DNA from: JBBQDZ01 sp038237515
GTDB taxonomy: Bacteria; Actinomycetota; Thermoleophilia; Gaiellales; Gaiellaceae
Direction of reading: 5' to 3'
NCBI GenBank assembly: GCA_038237515.1
Contig: JBBRYP010000017.1
Coordinates: 1 to 64,000, forward strand
Length of the DNA: 64,000 nucleotides
Position 1 is the first letter of the stretch. Each line of letters starts with the position of its first letter. The notes under the pieces are model-generated. The model ran no database searches and was not told where the DNA came from. It worked only from the letters and a program-made list of their open reading frames with translations. Positions 40,972 to 49,893 of the stretch are shown piece by piece. A program made the position numbers and the translations under genes.

Positions 40972-42030
40972 GTGGCCGACCTCATCACCATCCGCACCCT
41001 GACCGACGGCGGCCAGCAACCAGCCGACATCGCGCACGAGATCGCAGACTTCCTGGCCGAGGCAAGAACGAGCCTCGACCTGGCGCAGTACGACTTCCAC
41101 CTGCGAGCCGAGACGGCTGCGATCGTCGCCGGCGCGGTCAAGGACGCGGCGGCCCGAGGCGTAGCCGTCCGCTTCGTCTACAACGTCGACCACCGCAACC
41201 CGATCCCGGTGCCGCCTCCTCCCGAGCCCGACGTCCAGCTGATCAGCTCGCTCGGCGTCCCCGCCAGGCCGATCGCGGGCATCCCCGACCTGATGCACCA
41301 CAAGTACGTCGTCCGCGACGGCGAGGCGGTGTGGAGCGGATCGATGAACTGGACCGACGAGTCGTGGTCGCGCCAGGAGAACGTCCTCGTAGTCGTCAGC
41401 TCTCGTGAGCTCGCCGCCCGCTTCACGCAGAACTTCGAAGAGCTCTGGAGCAAGGGCGATGTCGAGCAGAGCGGCTTCGTCGACCCCGATCCGGTCGACG
41501 TCGGCACCACCCCTCTGCGCGCGTGGTTCACGCCCGGGCACGGCGAGGATCTCTCCCACCGCATCGCCCGGGCGATCGGGCGAGCCCGCAGGCGCGTGAG
41601 GATCGCCTCCCCGGTCCTGACCTCGGCGCCGGTGCTCGGCACCGTCGCTCAGGTCGCCTCCGACGGGAAAGTCGACCTCGCCGGCATTGTCGACGCGACG
41701 CAGATCCAGGAAGTGCTCTACCAGTGGCGCCACAACGGCAACGCGACCTGGAAGATCCCGCTCCTCCAGACCGCGCTCACCCGGGCGCCCTTCTCCGGCA
41801 AGCGCTCGACCCAGTGGACGCCCGAGTCGACGCACGACTTCATGCACGCGAAGGTGACGGTCGCGGACGACACCGTCTTCCTCGGGAGCTTCAACCTCTC
41901 GCACTCGGGCGAGCGGAACGCCGAGAACGTGCTCGAGCTCGAGAACGCGGAAGTCGCCGCCCGCCTGGCGGCGTTCATCGACGAGATTCGCGCTCGCTAC
42001 CCCCGCATCGACGCAGCCGCACTGGCCTGA
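40972..42030 (+). CDS. Phospholipase D-like (HKD) domain protein
   Basis: The GTG at 40972 behind AGGGG gives 352 residues. Two HKD motifs are visible: HHKYVVRDGEAVWSGSMNWTD in the first half and MHAKVTVADDTVFLGSFNLS in the second, followed by ERNAEN. The pair forms one phosphodiesterase site. There is no signal peptide, so a nuclease, phosphatidyl transfer or other cytosolic phosphodiester role is possible. A region of about 100 residues between the halves has no further recognisable motif. It is convergent with guaA and has no partner. Confidence 0.83.
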   Translation: MADLITIRTLTDGGQQPADIAHEIADFLAEARTSLDLAQYDFHLRAETAAIVAGAVKDAAARGVAVRFVYNVDHRNPIPVPPPPEPDVQLISSLGVPARPIAGIPDLMHHKYVVRDGEAVWSGSMNWTDESWSRQENVLVVVSSRELAARFTQNFEELWSKGDVEQSGFVDPDPVDVGTTPLRAWFTPGHGEDLSHRIARAIGRARRRVRIASPVLTSAPVLGTVAQVASDGKVDLAGIVDATQIQEVLYQWRHNGNATWKIPLLQTALTRAPFSGKRSTQWTPESTHDFMHAKVTVADDTVFLGSFNLSHSGERNAENVLELENAEVAARLAAFIDEIRARYPRIDAAALA

Positions 42031-42057
42031 GCGGCGGCCGAGTCGTCCTCAGTCGCG

Positions 42058-42076
42058 GGCGGAGCCGGACTCCGCC
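42058..42076. terminator. GC-rich hairpin after the PLD-like gene
   Basis: GGCGGAG-CCGGA-CTCCGCC forms a 7-bp stem with a 5-nt loop 28 bases after the stop of the PLD-like gene and before the convergent guaA stop. It lacks a U-run, so it may act only with Rho or another factor. Confidence 0.4.
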
Positions 42077-42171
42077 GGGCGGGAGCCCAAAGCGCGTCCG
42101 GACGAAGCCGAGGCGAGAAGGAGGGGACACACGGGGGAACCATGGGTTTACTCGTGCTCTCACCCGTGCTC

Positions 42172-43752
42172 CTACTCCCACTCGATCGTGGCCGGCGGCT
42201 TCGACGAGATGTCGAGCGCGACCCTGTTGACGGCCGGAATCTCGTTGATGATCCGGCTCGAGATCGTCTCCAGCAGGTCGTAGGGCAGCCGTGCCCAATC
42301 GGCGGTCATCGCGTCCTCGGAGGTGACGGCGCGGATGACGATCGGGTAGGCGTAGGTGCGCTCGTCCCCCTGCACGCCCACGGACCGGATCGCCGGAAGG
42401 ACGGCGAAGCTCTGCCAGAGCTCGCGGTACAGGCCGGCCCGGCGGATCTCCTCCTGGAGGATCGAGTCGGCCTGCCGGAGAGCCTCCAGCCGCTCCTCCG
42501 TCACCTCTCCGATGATCCTGATCGAGAGCCCCGGGCCGGGAAAGGGCTGACGCCAGACCATCCTCTCCGGCAGCCCGAGCTCCTCGCCGACGCGGCGCAC
42601 CTCGTCCTTGAAGAGCAGCCGGAGCGGCTCGACCAGCTCCATCCGCATGTCCGCGGGCAGGCCGCCCACATTGTGGTGCGACTTGATCTTCGCCGCGACG
42701 CCGTCGGCCGCCCCCCCGGACTCGATCACGTCCGAGTAGAGCGTCCCCTGGACGAGGAAGCGAATGCCCTGCAGCCTCCCCGCCTCCTCCTCGAAGACGC
42801 GGATGAACTCCTCTCCGACGCTCGCTCGCTTCTCCTCCGGGTCGGTGACGCCGCGCAGCCGCGCCAGGAAGCGCCCGCTCGCCTCGACGTGCACCAGGGG
42901 GACCTGGAAGTGCGATCGAAAGGTCTCGAGCACCTGCGCCGCCTCGTCTCGCCGCAGGAACCCGTGGTCGACGAAGACACACGTGAGCTGGTCGCGCACC
43001 GCCTTGTGGACCAGGAGCGCGGCGACGGCGGAGTCGACGCCGCCGGAGAGCGCGCAGAGCACCCGCTCGCGCCCCACTTGCGCGCGGATCCGCGCCACTT
43101 GCTCCTCGATCACCGCCGCCGGCGTCCACGCGGGCGGGGCGTTCGCGATGCCGTAGAGGAAGTTCTTCAGCACCGCCGTGCCGTGTGGCGTGTGCACGAC
43201 CTCGGGATGAAACTGGACGCCGTAGATGCGGCGTCCGGGATCCTCGAAGGCGGCGATGGGTGTGGCCGCGGAGCCGGCTACGACCCGGGCGCCGGTCGGC
43301 GGCTCCGTCACGGAGTCGCGGTGGCTCATCCAGACCGTCTGCTCCGCCGGAAGGCCCTCGAAGAGAGCCCCCGGCTCCGCTCGTAGCGGCGTCTTTCCGA
43401 ACTCCGAGACACCCGTGCGCTCGACGCTCCCGCCGAGCTCCGTCGCCATCAGCTGCATGCCGTAGCAGATGCCGAGCGTGGGCACGCCGAGCTCGAAGAG
43501 CCGCGGGTCGACACGGGGCGCGCCCTCCGCGAAGACCGAGGCGGGCCCACCGGAGAGGACGAGCGCCAGCGGCCGCCGTGCCCGAACCTCTTCCGGCCGG
43601 ACGTCGTGGCCGACTAGCTCCGAGTAGACGCGGCACTCCCGCACCCGACGGGCGATCAGCTGCGAGTACTGGCCGCCGAGGTCGACGACGAGCACGGGGC
43701 GCTCCTCGGTGCCGGGGCGCTCGCGCCGCCCCTGCTGCGGGAAGGGCAGCAC
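42172..43752 (-). CDS. guaA: GMP synthase (glutamine-hydrolyzing)
   Basis: The 526-residue protein has the glutaminase domain LVVDLGGQYSQLIARRV, the catalytic Cys in PTLGICYGMQLMA and the His/Glu in YGVQFHPEVVHTPHG. The ATP-pyrophosphatase domain follows with ALSGGVDSAVAALLVHKAV, and the C-terminal dimerisation domain ends in KPPATIEWE. It aminates XMP to GMP. It starts 2 bases after the guaB stop. A possible alternative start is the GTG before LVVDLGG, which would shorten the N-terminus by about 20 residues. Confidence 0.96.
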   Translation of the reverse strand: MLPFPQQGRRERPGTEERPVLVVDLGGQYSQLIARRVRECRVYSELVGHDVRPEEVRARRPLALVLSGGPASVFAEGAPRVDPRLFELGVPTLGICYGMQLMATELGGSVERTGVSEFGKTPLRAEPGALFEGLPAEQTVWMSHRDSVTEPPTGARVVAGSAATPIAAFEDPGRRIYGVQFHPEVVHTPHGTAVLKNFLYGIANAPPAWTPAAVIEEQVARIRAQVGRERVLCALSGGVDSAVAALLVHKAVRDQLTCVFVDHGFLRRDEAAQVLETFRSHFQVPLVHVEASGRFLARLRGVTDPEEKRASVGEEFIRVFEEEAGRLQGIRFLVQGTLYSDVIESGGAADGVAAKIKSHHNVGGLPADMRMELVEPLRLLFKDEVRRVGEELGLPERMVWRQPFPGPGLSIRIIGEVTEERLEALRQADSILQEEIRRAGLYRELWQSFAVLPAIRSVGVQGDERTYAYPIVIRAVTSEDAMTADWARLPYDLLETISSRIINEIPAVNRVALDISSKPPATIEWE

Positions 43753-43753
43753 T

Positions 43754-45265
43754 TCAGCGGCGATAGTTCGGGGCCTCTTTCGTGATCGTGAGGTCGTGGG
43801 GGTGGCTCTCGCGCAGGCCGGCGCTCGTGATCCGGACGAACTGCGGCCGCGTCCTCATCTCGTCGATGGTGGGCGCTCCGCAGTAGCCCATCGCCTGGCG
43901 CAGGCCGCCGGCGAGCTGGTGGACGACGTGGCGCATCGGCCCCTTGTAGGGAACGCGGCCCTCGATTCCTTCCGGGACGAGCTTGTCGACGTCCTCGACG
44001 TCCCCCTGGAAGTACCGATCCTTCGAGAACCCCCGGGCCTTCATCGCGCCGAGCGAGCCCATGCCCCGATACTCCTTGAACCGCTCGCCCTGGACGACGA
44101 CGACGTCCCCCGGAGCCTCGTCGGTGCCGGCGAAGAGCGAGCCCGTCATCACCGTGGCCGCGCCGGCCGCGATCGCCTTCGCGAGATCGCCGGACGTCGT
44201 GATCCCGCCGTCGGCGATCACCGGAACGTCCTGCACCGCCGCGGCCCGAGAGCAGTCCACGATCGCCGTCACCTGCGGGACGCCCACACCGGCGACGACG
44301 CGGGTCGTACAGGTGGCACCGGGACCCACACCGAGCTTGACCGCGTCGGCGCCCACCTCGATCAGCGCCGCGGTGCCCTCGGCGGTCGCGACGTTGCCGG
44401 CGACGAGGTCCACGTCCCAGCGAGCCTTGATCTTCCGTGCCGTCCCGAGGACGCCCGCAGAGTGGCCGTGCGCGGTGTCGAGGACGAGTACGTCCACCTG
44501 CGCTTCCACGAGGGCGCCGGCACGGTCGAGCGCGTCAGGCCCGACCCCGACCGCCGCGCCGACACGGAGCCGCCCGTGCTCGTCCTTCGTCGCGAGCGGA
44601 AAGTCGAGTCGCTTCTGGATGTCCTTGACCGTGATCAGGCCACGCAGCGTTCCGTCCGCATCGACGACGGGCAGCTTCTCGATCTTGTGCCGGTGCAGGA
44701 TCTCCTCCGCCTCCTCGAGGGTCGTTCCAACGGGTGCGGTGACGAGGTTCCGGCTCGTCATCAGGCGCGCTACCGGCTGCTCGACGTCCTCCTCGAAGCG
44801 GAGATCCCGGTTCGTCAGGATCCCGACGAGGATGCTCCTCTCGTCGACGATCGGGACGCCCGAGATGCGGTAGGCGGCCATCAGCTCGAGCGCGTCGGAG
44901 ACGCGGGCGTGAGGCTGCAGGGTCAGCGGCTCGCCGATCATCCCGGACTCGGAGCGCTTGACCCGGTCGACCTCGGCGACCTGCGCCTCGATCTCGAGGT
45001 TGCGGTGGATGATCCCGATCCCGCCCTCCCGCGCCAGCGCGATCGCGAGGCGCGCCTCGGTCACCGTGTCCATCGCGGCCGAGACCAGGGGTATCTGGAG
45101 CTCGATCTGCCGCGTCAGGCGCGTCGCCGTCGAGACCTGGTTCGGGAGCACGTGCGACTCGGCCGGCACGAGCAGCACGTCGTCGAAGGTCAGACCCTCC
45201 CGCGCGAACCGCCGGTCGAGGTCGAGCAGGCGCTCGAGCTCCTGCTGAGGAAGCTCAACCCCCAC
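43754..45265 (-). CDS. guaB: Inosine-5'-monophosphate dehydrogenase
   Basis: The 503-residue protein starts at a GTG behind GGAGGG. TFDDVLLVPAESHVLPNQV opens the barrel, two CBS domains occupy about residues 110-225, and the catalytic loop VGPGATCTTRVVAGVG contains the nucleophilic Cys. YRGMGSLGAMK, the flap and HHDLTITKEAP-like C-terminal residues follow. It oxidises IMP to XMP with NAD, the committed step of GMP synthesis, and the next gene is guaA. Family, length and motifs all agree. Confidence 0.96.
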   Translation of the reverse strand: MGVELPQQELERLLDLDRRFAREGLTFDDVLLVPAESHVLPNQVSTATRLTRQIELQIPLVSAAMDTVTEARLAIALAREGGIGIIHRNLEIEAQVAEVDRVKRSESGMIGEPLTLQPHARVSDALELMAAYRISGVPIVDERSILVGILTNRDLRFEEDVEQPVARLMTSRNLVTAPVGTTLEEAEEILHRHKIEKLPVVDADGTLRGLITVKDIQKRLDFPLATKDEHGRLRVGAAVGVGPDALDRAGALVEAQVDVLVLDTAHGHSAGVLGTARKIKARWDVDLVAGNVATAEGTAALIEVGADAVKLGVGPGATCTTRVVAGVGVPQVTAIVDCSRAAAVQDVPVIADGGITTSGDLAKAIAAGAATVMTGSLFAGTDEAPGDVVVVQGERFKEYRGMGSLGAMKARGFSKDRYFQGDVEDVDKLVPEGIEGRVPYKGPMRHVVHQLAGGLRQAMGYCGAPTIDEMRTRPQFVRITSAGLRESHPHDLTITKEAPNYRR

Positions 45266-45312
45266 GTGCAGCGCCCTCCAAGGAGCGAGCGTACCAACCG
45301 CCTCCGACGGAG

Positions 45313-45390
45313 TCCGAGGGACAGTCCAGTCCGAGGGACAGTCCCTCGGACGTGTCCTGCGCAGCCCTGGCCGAGGGACTGTCCCTCCGG
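45313..45390. repeat. REP-like cluster of CCGAGGGAC-GTCCCTCGG palindromes
   Basis: Three partial or complete copies lie between guaB and the PfkB gene: TCCGAGGGACAGTCC at 45313, the perfect palindrome TCCGAGGGACAGTCCCTCGGA at 45330-45350, and CCGAGGGACTGTCCCTCCGG at 45371. They could form alternative hairpins and may serve as a terminator between convergent or consecutive transcripts. Confidence 0.7.
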
Positions 45391-45399
45391 CGGATGGCG

Positions 45400-46359
45400 T
45401 CAGCTCTCGAGCGCCACCGCTTCCAATTCGGCGACCTCGATACCGGGCGCGAGCCGACCTGCCTCGCGCCCGTCGAAGCGCCCTGCTCCGACCTCGAGCG
45501 TGGAGGCCGAACCGGCAGCGACCGCCGCCCGGAGCGTCTCCGCGGCGGAGCGCCCCTCGAGCCGTGCCGCGAGGAACGCCGCGAGCAGGACGTCGCCCGC
45601 GCCGACGGCCGAGAGCGGCTCGAGCCGCGGGCCGCTCGCCCGCAGGCGGCGCACGCTCGGCTTCTCGCGCACGAGCGCGAAGCAGCCGGTCTCGTCGGTG
45701 ATGACGACGTTGCGCGCCCCGAGGTCAGCGATGTGATCCAGGGCGAGCGCGAAGTCCTGATCGTCCCGGAACTCCTGCCCTACGAGACCCTCCGCCTCGC
45801 GCTGGTTCGGAAAGACGAGGAACGGCTCAGCCTCGATCCCGAGCCGCAGGACCTCCCCCTCCGCGTCCAGCACGGTCGGGACCGCACGGCGGTGCAGCTC
45901 GCGCATCACCTCGCAGTAGAAGTCGTCGCGAACCCCGCGTGGAAGCGACCCCGCGAAGACGACGAAGTCCGCGCCACGCGAGAGGTAGCGGATCTTCTCG
46001 CGGAGGATCTCGAGCTCCCCCGGCTCGATGTGGGGGCCCCATTCGTAGACCTCGGTCGCGCCGCTGCCCGTCGGGTCGACGACCGCCGTGGAGGTGCGCG
46101 ACTCGTCCGCGATCCGGACGAAGTCGTTCAGGATCGACTCGGCCGTCAGCTCCTCGACAATGCGGTCTCCGGTGCGGCCGCCGGCGAGGCCGGTCGCGAC
46201 GACCGGGACCTGGAGCAGCTTCAACGCGCGAGCGATGTTGATGCCCTTCCCGCCGGCGAGCGCGAGCGCCTGGCTCGCACGATGCCTCTGCCCGAGCTGG
46301 AAGTTCGGCACGGTGAGCGTGCGGTCGATGGCGGCGTTCATCGTCACCGTCACGATCAC
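45400..46359 (-). CDS. PfkB-family sugar kinase (1-phosphofructokinase-like)
   Basis: I chose the GTG at 46359, which overlaps the stop of the D,D-carboxypeptidase gene (GTGA), giving 319 residues. The start VTMNAAIDRTLTVPNFQLGQ, the motif ALAGGKGINIARALK and the C-terminal anion-hole site SAVGAGDVLLAAFLAARLEG with its catalytic Asp fit FruK/LacC-type ribokinase-family kinases. These phosphorylate fructose-1-phosphate or tagatose-6-phosphate. No PTS gene is nearby, so the substrate is open. Intact. Confidence 0.85.
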   Translation of the reverse strand: MIVTVTMNAAIDRTLTVPNFQLGQRHRASQALALAGGKGINIARALKLLQVPVVATGLAGGRTGDRIVEELTAESILNDFVRIADESRTSTAVVDPTGSGATEVYEWGPHIEPGELEILREKIRYLSRGADFVVFAGSLPRGVRDDFYCEVMRELHRRAVPTVLDAEGEVLRLGIEAEPFLVFPNQREAEGLVGQEFRDDQDFALALDHIADLGARNVVITDETGCFALVREKPSVRRLRASGPRLEPLSAVGAGDVLLAAFLAARLEGRSAAETLRAAVAAGSASTLEVGAGRFDGREAGRLAPGIEVAELEAVALES

Positions 46360-47483
46360 GAGAACCAGCTCCGAACGTGATGGACGGTTCGCCGCGCATA
46401 CCACTCGCTCCGCGCGACCGCGCCCGGGCGGGCGATCGCGCGCGACGCCACGAGCGGGCTCCTCGCGAGCAGCTTCCTGCCGACGTAGACGCGCACCTCG
46501 CCCAGCCGCTGCCCCTTCGCGACCGGCAGCGCCACCGTCGCGGGCACGACCACCTTCTCGCCGAGCCGTCGATCGACACGGACGATCCGGACGAGCTTGC
46601 GCGGCGCGACGAGCCTGAGCGCGTCACGGCCGTAGGGAGCCCGGGCGTACCCGTAGGCACGCCACGGGACGACGACCGCAACCGTGCGGTACCGCGTCAG
46701 GCCGAACGTGAGCAGCTCGGCGAGCGCGTCGTTCCGCTCGCTCCGCGAGGGGCTGCCGAGCAAGGTTGCGTAGATCGTCACGCCCTCGGCCCGGGCCGCC
46801 GCCACCTCCGACCACCCTGCAAGCGAGGTATGGCCGGTCTTGACGCCGAAGAGGCCGGGAAAGGTGCCGAGGAGGTCGTTCCAGGTGTGGAGCGTCCGGC
46901 CACCCTCGATCCGGTCGGTGCGCTCGTCCACGATCCCTCGGATGATCGGGTTGCGCATCGCGATCCGGGCGAGGCGCGTGACGTCCCGGGCACTCGAGTA
47001 GTGGCCGTCGGCGTCGAGCCCGTCAGGGCGTGCGAAATGGGTATCGCGCAGGCGGAGCTTTTGCGCCTCGTCGTTCATCAGCTGGACGAACGCGTCGACG
47101 CTGCCGTGGCCGACGTAGGCCGCGAGCGCGGTCGCGGCGTCGTTCGCGCTCTGGATGAGCGCCGCCTTGACGAGGTCGCGCACCGTGAGCTGCTCGCCGG
47201 CCCGCAGCTGGATGGAGGATTCGCCCACGCTCGCCGCCGCGGGTGCGACGGTGACGATCTCGTCGAGCTTCGCGTGCCGCAGGGTGACCAGCACCGTCAT
47301 CAGCTTCGTGATGCTCGCGATCGCCACCCGCTCGTTCGGACGGTAGGCGAGGAGGATCTCTCCGCTCGTCCCGTTCTCGACGAGGTAGGCGTGCGCGGAC
47401 GGCCGCGGCGCGGCAGCGGCGAGCATCGGGACGGCGAGAGCGAGGGCTCCGAGGAGAGCGAGCCGGACCTTCACGTGACTCAA
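46356..47483 (-). CDS. D-alanyl-D-alanine carboxypeptidase (DacA-like, S11)
   Basis: The 375-residue protein has a signal peptide (LALLGALALAVPMLAAAAP). The penicillin-binding motifs are ASITKLM (Ser57, Lys60), the SxN motif QSANDA and GVKTGHTSLAG. It would remove the terminal D-alanine from peptidoglycan stem peptides outside the cell. A C-terminal beta-rich domain ends in a short tail without an obvious amphipathic anchor. The stop overlaps the PfkB start. An upstream LysM gene is on the same strand, 62 bases away. Confidence 0.92.
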   Translation of the reverse strand: MSHVKVRLALLGALALAVPMLAAAAPRPSAHAYLVENGTSGEILLAYRPNERVAIASITKLMTVLVTLRHAKLDEIVTVAPAAASVGESSIQLRAGEQLTVRDLVKAALIQSANDAATALAAYVGHGSVDAFVQLMNDEAQKLRLRDTHFARPDGLDADGHYSSARDVTRLARIAMRNPIIRGIVDERTDRIEGGRTLHTWNDLLGTFPGLFGVKTGHTSLAGWSEVAAARAEGVTIYATLLGSPSRSERNDALAELLTFGLTRYRTVAVVVPWRAYGYARAPYGRDALRLVAPRKLVRIVRVDRRLGEKVVVPATVALPVAKGQRLGEVRVYVGRKLLARSPLVASRAIARPGAVARSEWYARRTVHHVRSWFS

Positions 47484-47545
47484 TGTAGCTCGGGGAGTGG
47501 GATTCAGATGCTCGATCGGCGGCGCGTGAATTCCGCCAGCGCGAT

Positions 47546-47899
47546 CTACGCGACGCGGATGCGCTGGCCGATGTGCAGGGAGGTCGGCGAGACGCCCGGG
47601 TTGAGAGCCAGGAGCTGGCCCGCATTCGTGCCGAGCCGCGCGGCGATCGCGACGAGCGTGTCGCCCGCGCGGATCACGTAGTAGCGCCGCCTCGGCCGCG
47701 CACGTGCCGAGACGGCCTGTGGCGCGGTGCGCGAAACAGAAGCCGTAGCCGGGGGCGAAGCGGCCGCGCGCGGGGCCGGAGGCCCGTCGGTTCCTCGCAT
47801 GCTCGACCTGACCAGCACCACCGCCACCGTCACCGCGGCGAGGAAGGCGGCGGGAGCGAGGTACCGGAGGAGCAGCCGTCGGCGCTCGGGGCCCGTCAT
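47546..47899 (-). CDS. LysM-domain membrane-anchored protein
   Basis: The 117-residue protein has a basic N-terminus and one transmembrane helix (LAPAAFLAAVTVAVVLV), a proline- and alanine-rich linker and a C-terminal LysM module (YYVIRAGDTLVAIAARLG through PTSLHIGQRIRVA). LysM binds N-acetylglucosamine in peptidoglycan, so the protein tethers the membrane to the wall or localises a partner. It has no catalytic domain. It starts 2 bases after the pyrF stop and probably shares its transcript; the cell-wall carboxypeptidase follows. Confidence 0.9.
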   Translation of the reverse strand: MTGPERRRLLLRYLAPAAFLAAVTVAVVLVRSSMRGTDGPPAPRAAASPPATASVSRTAPQAVSARARPRRRYYVIRAGDTLVAIAARLGTNAGQLLALNPGVSPTSLHIGQRIRVA

Positions 47900-47901
47900 G
47901 G

Positions 47902-48837
47902 CTACCAGCCCGAGACGGCCCAGACCTCGCGCTTCAGGCGCTCGGCCTCCGCGACGGCGGCCGTCCGCCAGTCCATCCCGGAGACGCGGAAGGCATAGAT
48001 CACCGACCGCGAGACGGTGACGAGCGCGCTGGCGGGGCCGCTCGTGAACGCACGGGCGACGTCCGCGGGCGTCGCCCCCTGTGCACCGATGCCCGGAAGC
48101 AGGAGGACCGCCTTCGGCAGCAGCCGCCGAGCCTCCCCGACGTCCCGTGGGTGCGTGGCGCCGACGACGGCGCCGACGCTCGAGAGTCCGCGGCTGCCGA
48201 CGAGATCCTCTCCCCAGTCGGCCACCAGGCGAGCGACGTGGTGCCACAGCGGCCGGCCGTTCGAGAGCGTCACGTCCTGGACGTCGCTCGAGCCGGCGTT
48301 CGAGGTCTTGACGAGACAGAAGAGCCCGCCGCCCGCGCGCCGGCAGGCGGCGAGCAGCGGTTCGAGGGAATCCCGGCCGAGGTAGGGGCTCACCGTGAGT
48401 GCGTCGGCGAGCGGGCCCGCCCCTTCGCGTGGCTCGAGGTAGGCGGCGGCGTAGGCGCGAGCGGTCGAGCCGATGTCGCCGCGCTTGGCGTCGGCGATCA
48501 CGAGCAGGCCCGCGAAGCGCGCGTATGCGCAGATCTCCTCGAGGACGCTGATCCCGTCGAAGCCGAGCGCTTCGAAGAACGCGAGCTGGGGCTTGACGGC
48601 GACGACCTCGGGAGCGACGGCGTCGATCAGCCCGCAGCAGAAGCGGCGGCAGGCGTCCGCCGCCTCGGCGCGGCCTCGTTGCGCGTCGCCTCGCAGCTCC
48701 ACCGGCAGGAGGTCGACCTGCGGGTCGAGGCCGACGACGAGCTGGCTTCGCTTCCGCTCCACGGCGTCAGCCAGGCGGTCGGCGAACGGCGCGGTCGCGC
48801 TCGCCCGCCGCTCCTGCACCGCGATCCCCTGCGTCAT
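47902..48837 (-). CDS. pyrF: Orotidine 5'-phosphate decarboxylase (group 2)
   Basis: The 311-residue protein has VVGLDPQVDLLPVEL, VVAVKPQLAFFEALG and the catalytic signature VIADAKRGDIGSTARAYA, which carries the Asp-Lys-Asp network of the active site. A C-terminal LLLPGIGAQGATPADVA binds phosphate. The length and signature match the longer group 2 PyrF of actinobacteria and others. It decarboxylates OMP to UMP, the last step of pyrimidine synthesis. pyrE lies 475 bases upstream, separated by the HU gene. Confidence 0.93.
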   Translation of the reverse strand: MTQGIAVQERRASATAPFADRLADAVERKRSQLVVGLDPQVDLLPVELRGDAQRGRAEAADACRRFCCGLIDAVAPEVVAVKPQLAFFEALGFDGISVLEEICAYARFAGLLVIADAKRGDIGSTARAYAAAYLEPREGAGPLADALTVSPYLGRDSLEPLLAACRRAGGGLFCLVKTSNAGSSDVQDVTLSNGRPLWHHVARLVADWGEDLVGSRGLSSVGAVVGATHPRDVGEARRLLPKAVLLLPGIGAQGATPADVARAFTSGPASALVTVSRSVIYAFRVSGMDWRTAAVAEAERLKREVWAVSGW

Positions 48838-48871
48838 CGCGGCCAGGGTAGCTGGCGAGGCGGAAGGGCTT

Positions 48872-48912
48872 CGAGGGCGGTGTCCGGGGACAGACCCCGG
48901 ACACCGCCCTCG
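48872..48912. terminator. Perfect 18-bp hairpin between the HU gene and pyrF
   Basis: CGAGGGCGGTGTCCGGGG, the loop ACAGA, then CCCCGGACACCGCCCTCG make a perfect hairpin. It lies after the HU stop codon and before the pyrF start (both minus strand). It probably ends HU transcription even without a U-run. Its GTGTCCGGGGACAGACCCC core also resembles repeats known in actinobacterial intergenic regions. Confidence 0.6.
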
Positions 48913-48969
48913 GAGACGACGAGGGCCGCGCTCCGGCGGCCCTCGTCGAACGATCCTGGCGGCGGAGCT

Positions 48970-49248
48970 CTAGCCGCGAACCGCCTGCTTCAACGAGCTG
49001 CCCGCCGAGAACTTCGGGACGGTGGCGGCCGGGATGTCGACCTTCTGGCCCGGGTTGCGGGGGTTGACGCCCTGCCGCGCTGCGCGCTGCTGCGTCGAAA
49101 ACTTGCCGAAGCCCGTGAAGCTGACCGAGTCGCCGCCCTTGAGCGCGTCTGTGATCGAATCGAGGACCGCGTCCACGGCCTTCGCGGCGTCGCGGCGGTT
49201 CAACCCGCTCTTCGAGGCGACCTGGTCGACAAATTCCTGTTTCGTCAC
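48970..49248 (-). CDS. HU-family DNA-binding protein
   Basis: The 92-residue protein begins MTKQEFVDQVASKSGLNRRD and has the HU signature GFGKFSTQQRAARQGVNPRNPGQKV, with the beta-arm that inserts into the DNA minor groove and its conserved proline. The final VPKFSAGSSLKQAV is typical. It would bend and compact the chromosome. The ribosome site GGAGGAG lies just upstream. It is monocistronic, followed by a strong hairpin. Confidence 0.95.
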   Translation of the reverse strand: MTKQEFVDQVASKSGLNRRDAAKAVDAVLDSITDALKGGDSVSFTGFGKFSTQQRAARQGVNPRNPGQKVDIPAATVPKFSAGSSLKQAVRG

Positions 49249-49312
49249 GAATCTCTCCTCCTGTTGACGACCCTCTCCACGGCAAAGACCCTAACAGCCT
49301 TCCCGTTTCGGC

Positions 49313-49870
49313 TCAACCATGCGGTTTTGCGGCACTTTTACGCACCTCGAGCAACTCGTCGGCACTGAACAGGGCGTGGAGCCGGACTCCACTTGCCTCG
49401 AGGGACTCTCTTCCACCCTCGCCCCGGTCGACGACGCAGACCGCGTTGCGGCAGCGTAACGGCGCGGCCCGCAGTGCCTGAACCGCGGCCACCGCCGCGC
49501 CTCCCGAGGTAACCACGTCCTCCACGAGAACGACCAGCTCGCCCGCACGCCAGGCGCCCTCCACTCGGTTTGCCGTCCCGTAGTCCTTCGGCGCGCCGCG
49601 CACGATCAGGAACGGGAGGCGTGACGAGAGCGACGCGGCGACAGCCAGCGCGACAGCTCCGAGCTCCGGGCCGGCGAGCCGCTCGGCACCGGGCTCGACC
49701 TCGCCGACCCGCCGCGCGATCCGCTCACCGAGCGCCTCGAGCAGCTCGGGCCGTGTCTCGAACCGGTACTTGTCGAGGTAGTAGCGCGACCGCCGTCCGG
49801 AACGGAGCACGAAGTCGCCCTCCAGGTAGGCGTGCTCGACGATCGCCTCGCGCAGCTCGTCGTCGGTCAC
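49313..49870 (-). CDS. pyrE: Orotate phosphoribosyltransferase
   Basis: The 185-residue protein has FVLRSGRRSRYYLDKYRFET for orotate binding, LAGPELGAVALAVAAS, and the PRPP-binding loop VVLVEDVVTSGGAAVAAVQAL. It joins orotate to PRPP to make OMP. The length is usual for bacterial enzymes. It starts 23 bases after a small membrane protein gene on the same strand. pyrF, the next enzyme, lies downstream beyond the HU gene. Confidence 0.93.
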   Translation of the reverse strand: MTDDELREAIVEHAYLEGDFVLRSGRRSRYYLDKYRFETRPELLEALGERIARRVGEVEPGAERLAGPELGAVALAVAASLSSRLPFLIVRGAPKDYGTANRVEGAWRAGELVVLVEDVVTSGGAAVAAVQALRAAPLRCRNAVCVVDRGEGGRESLEASGVRLHALFSADELLEVRKSAAKPHG

Positions 49871-49893
49871 GCCGGACGGGGCGGCCCTAGGGC

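Noticed and set aside
43709..45736. A 675-codon plus-strand open frame opposite guaB
   Set aside because: guaB is unmistakable on the minus strand; the opposite frame is a shadow.
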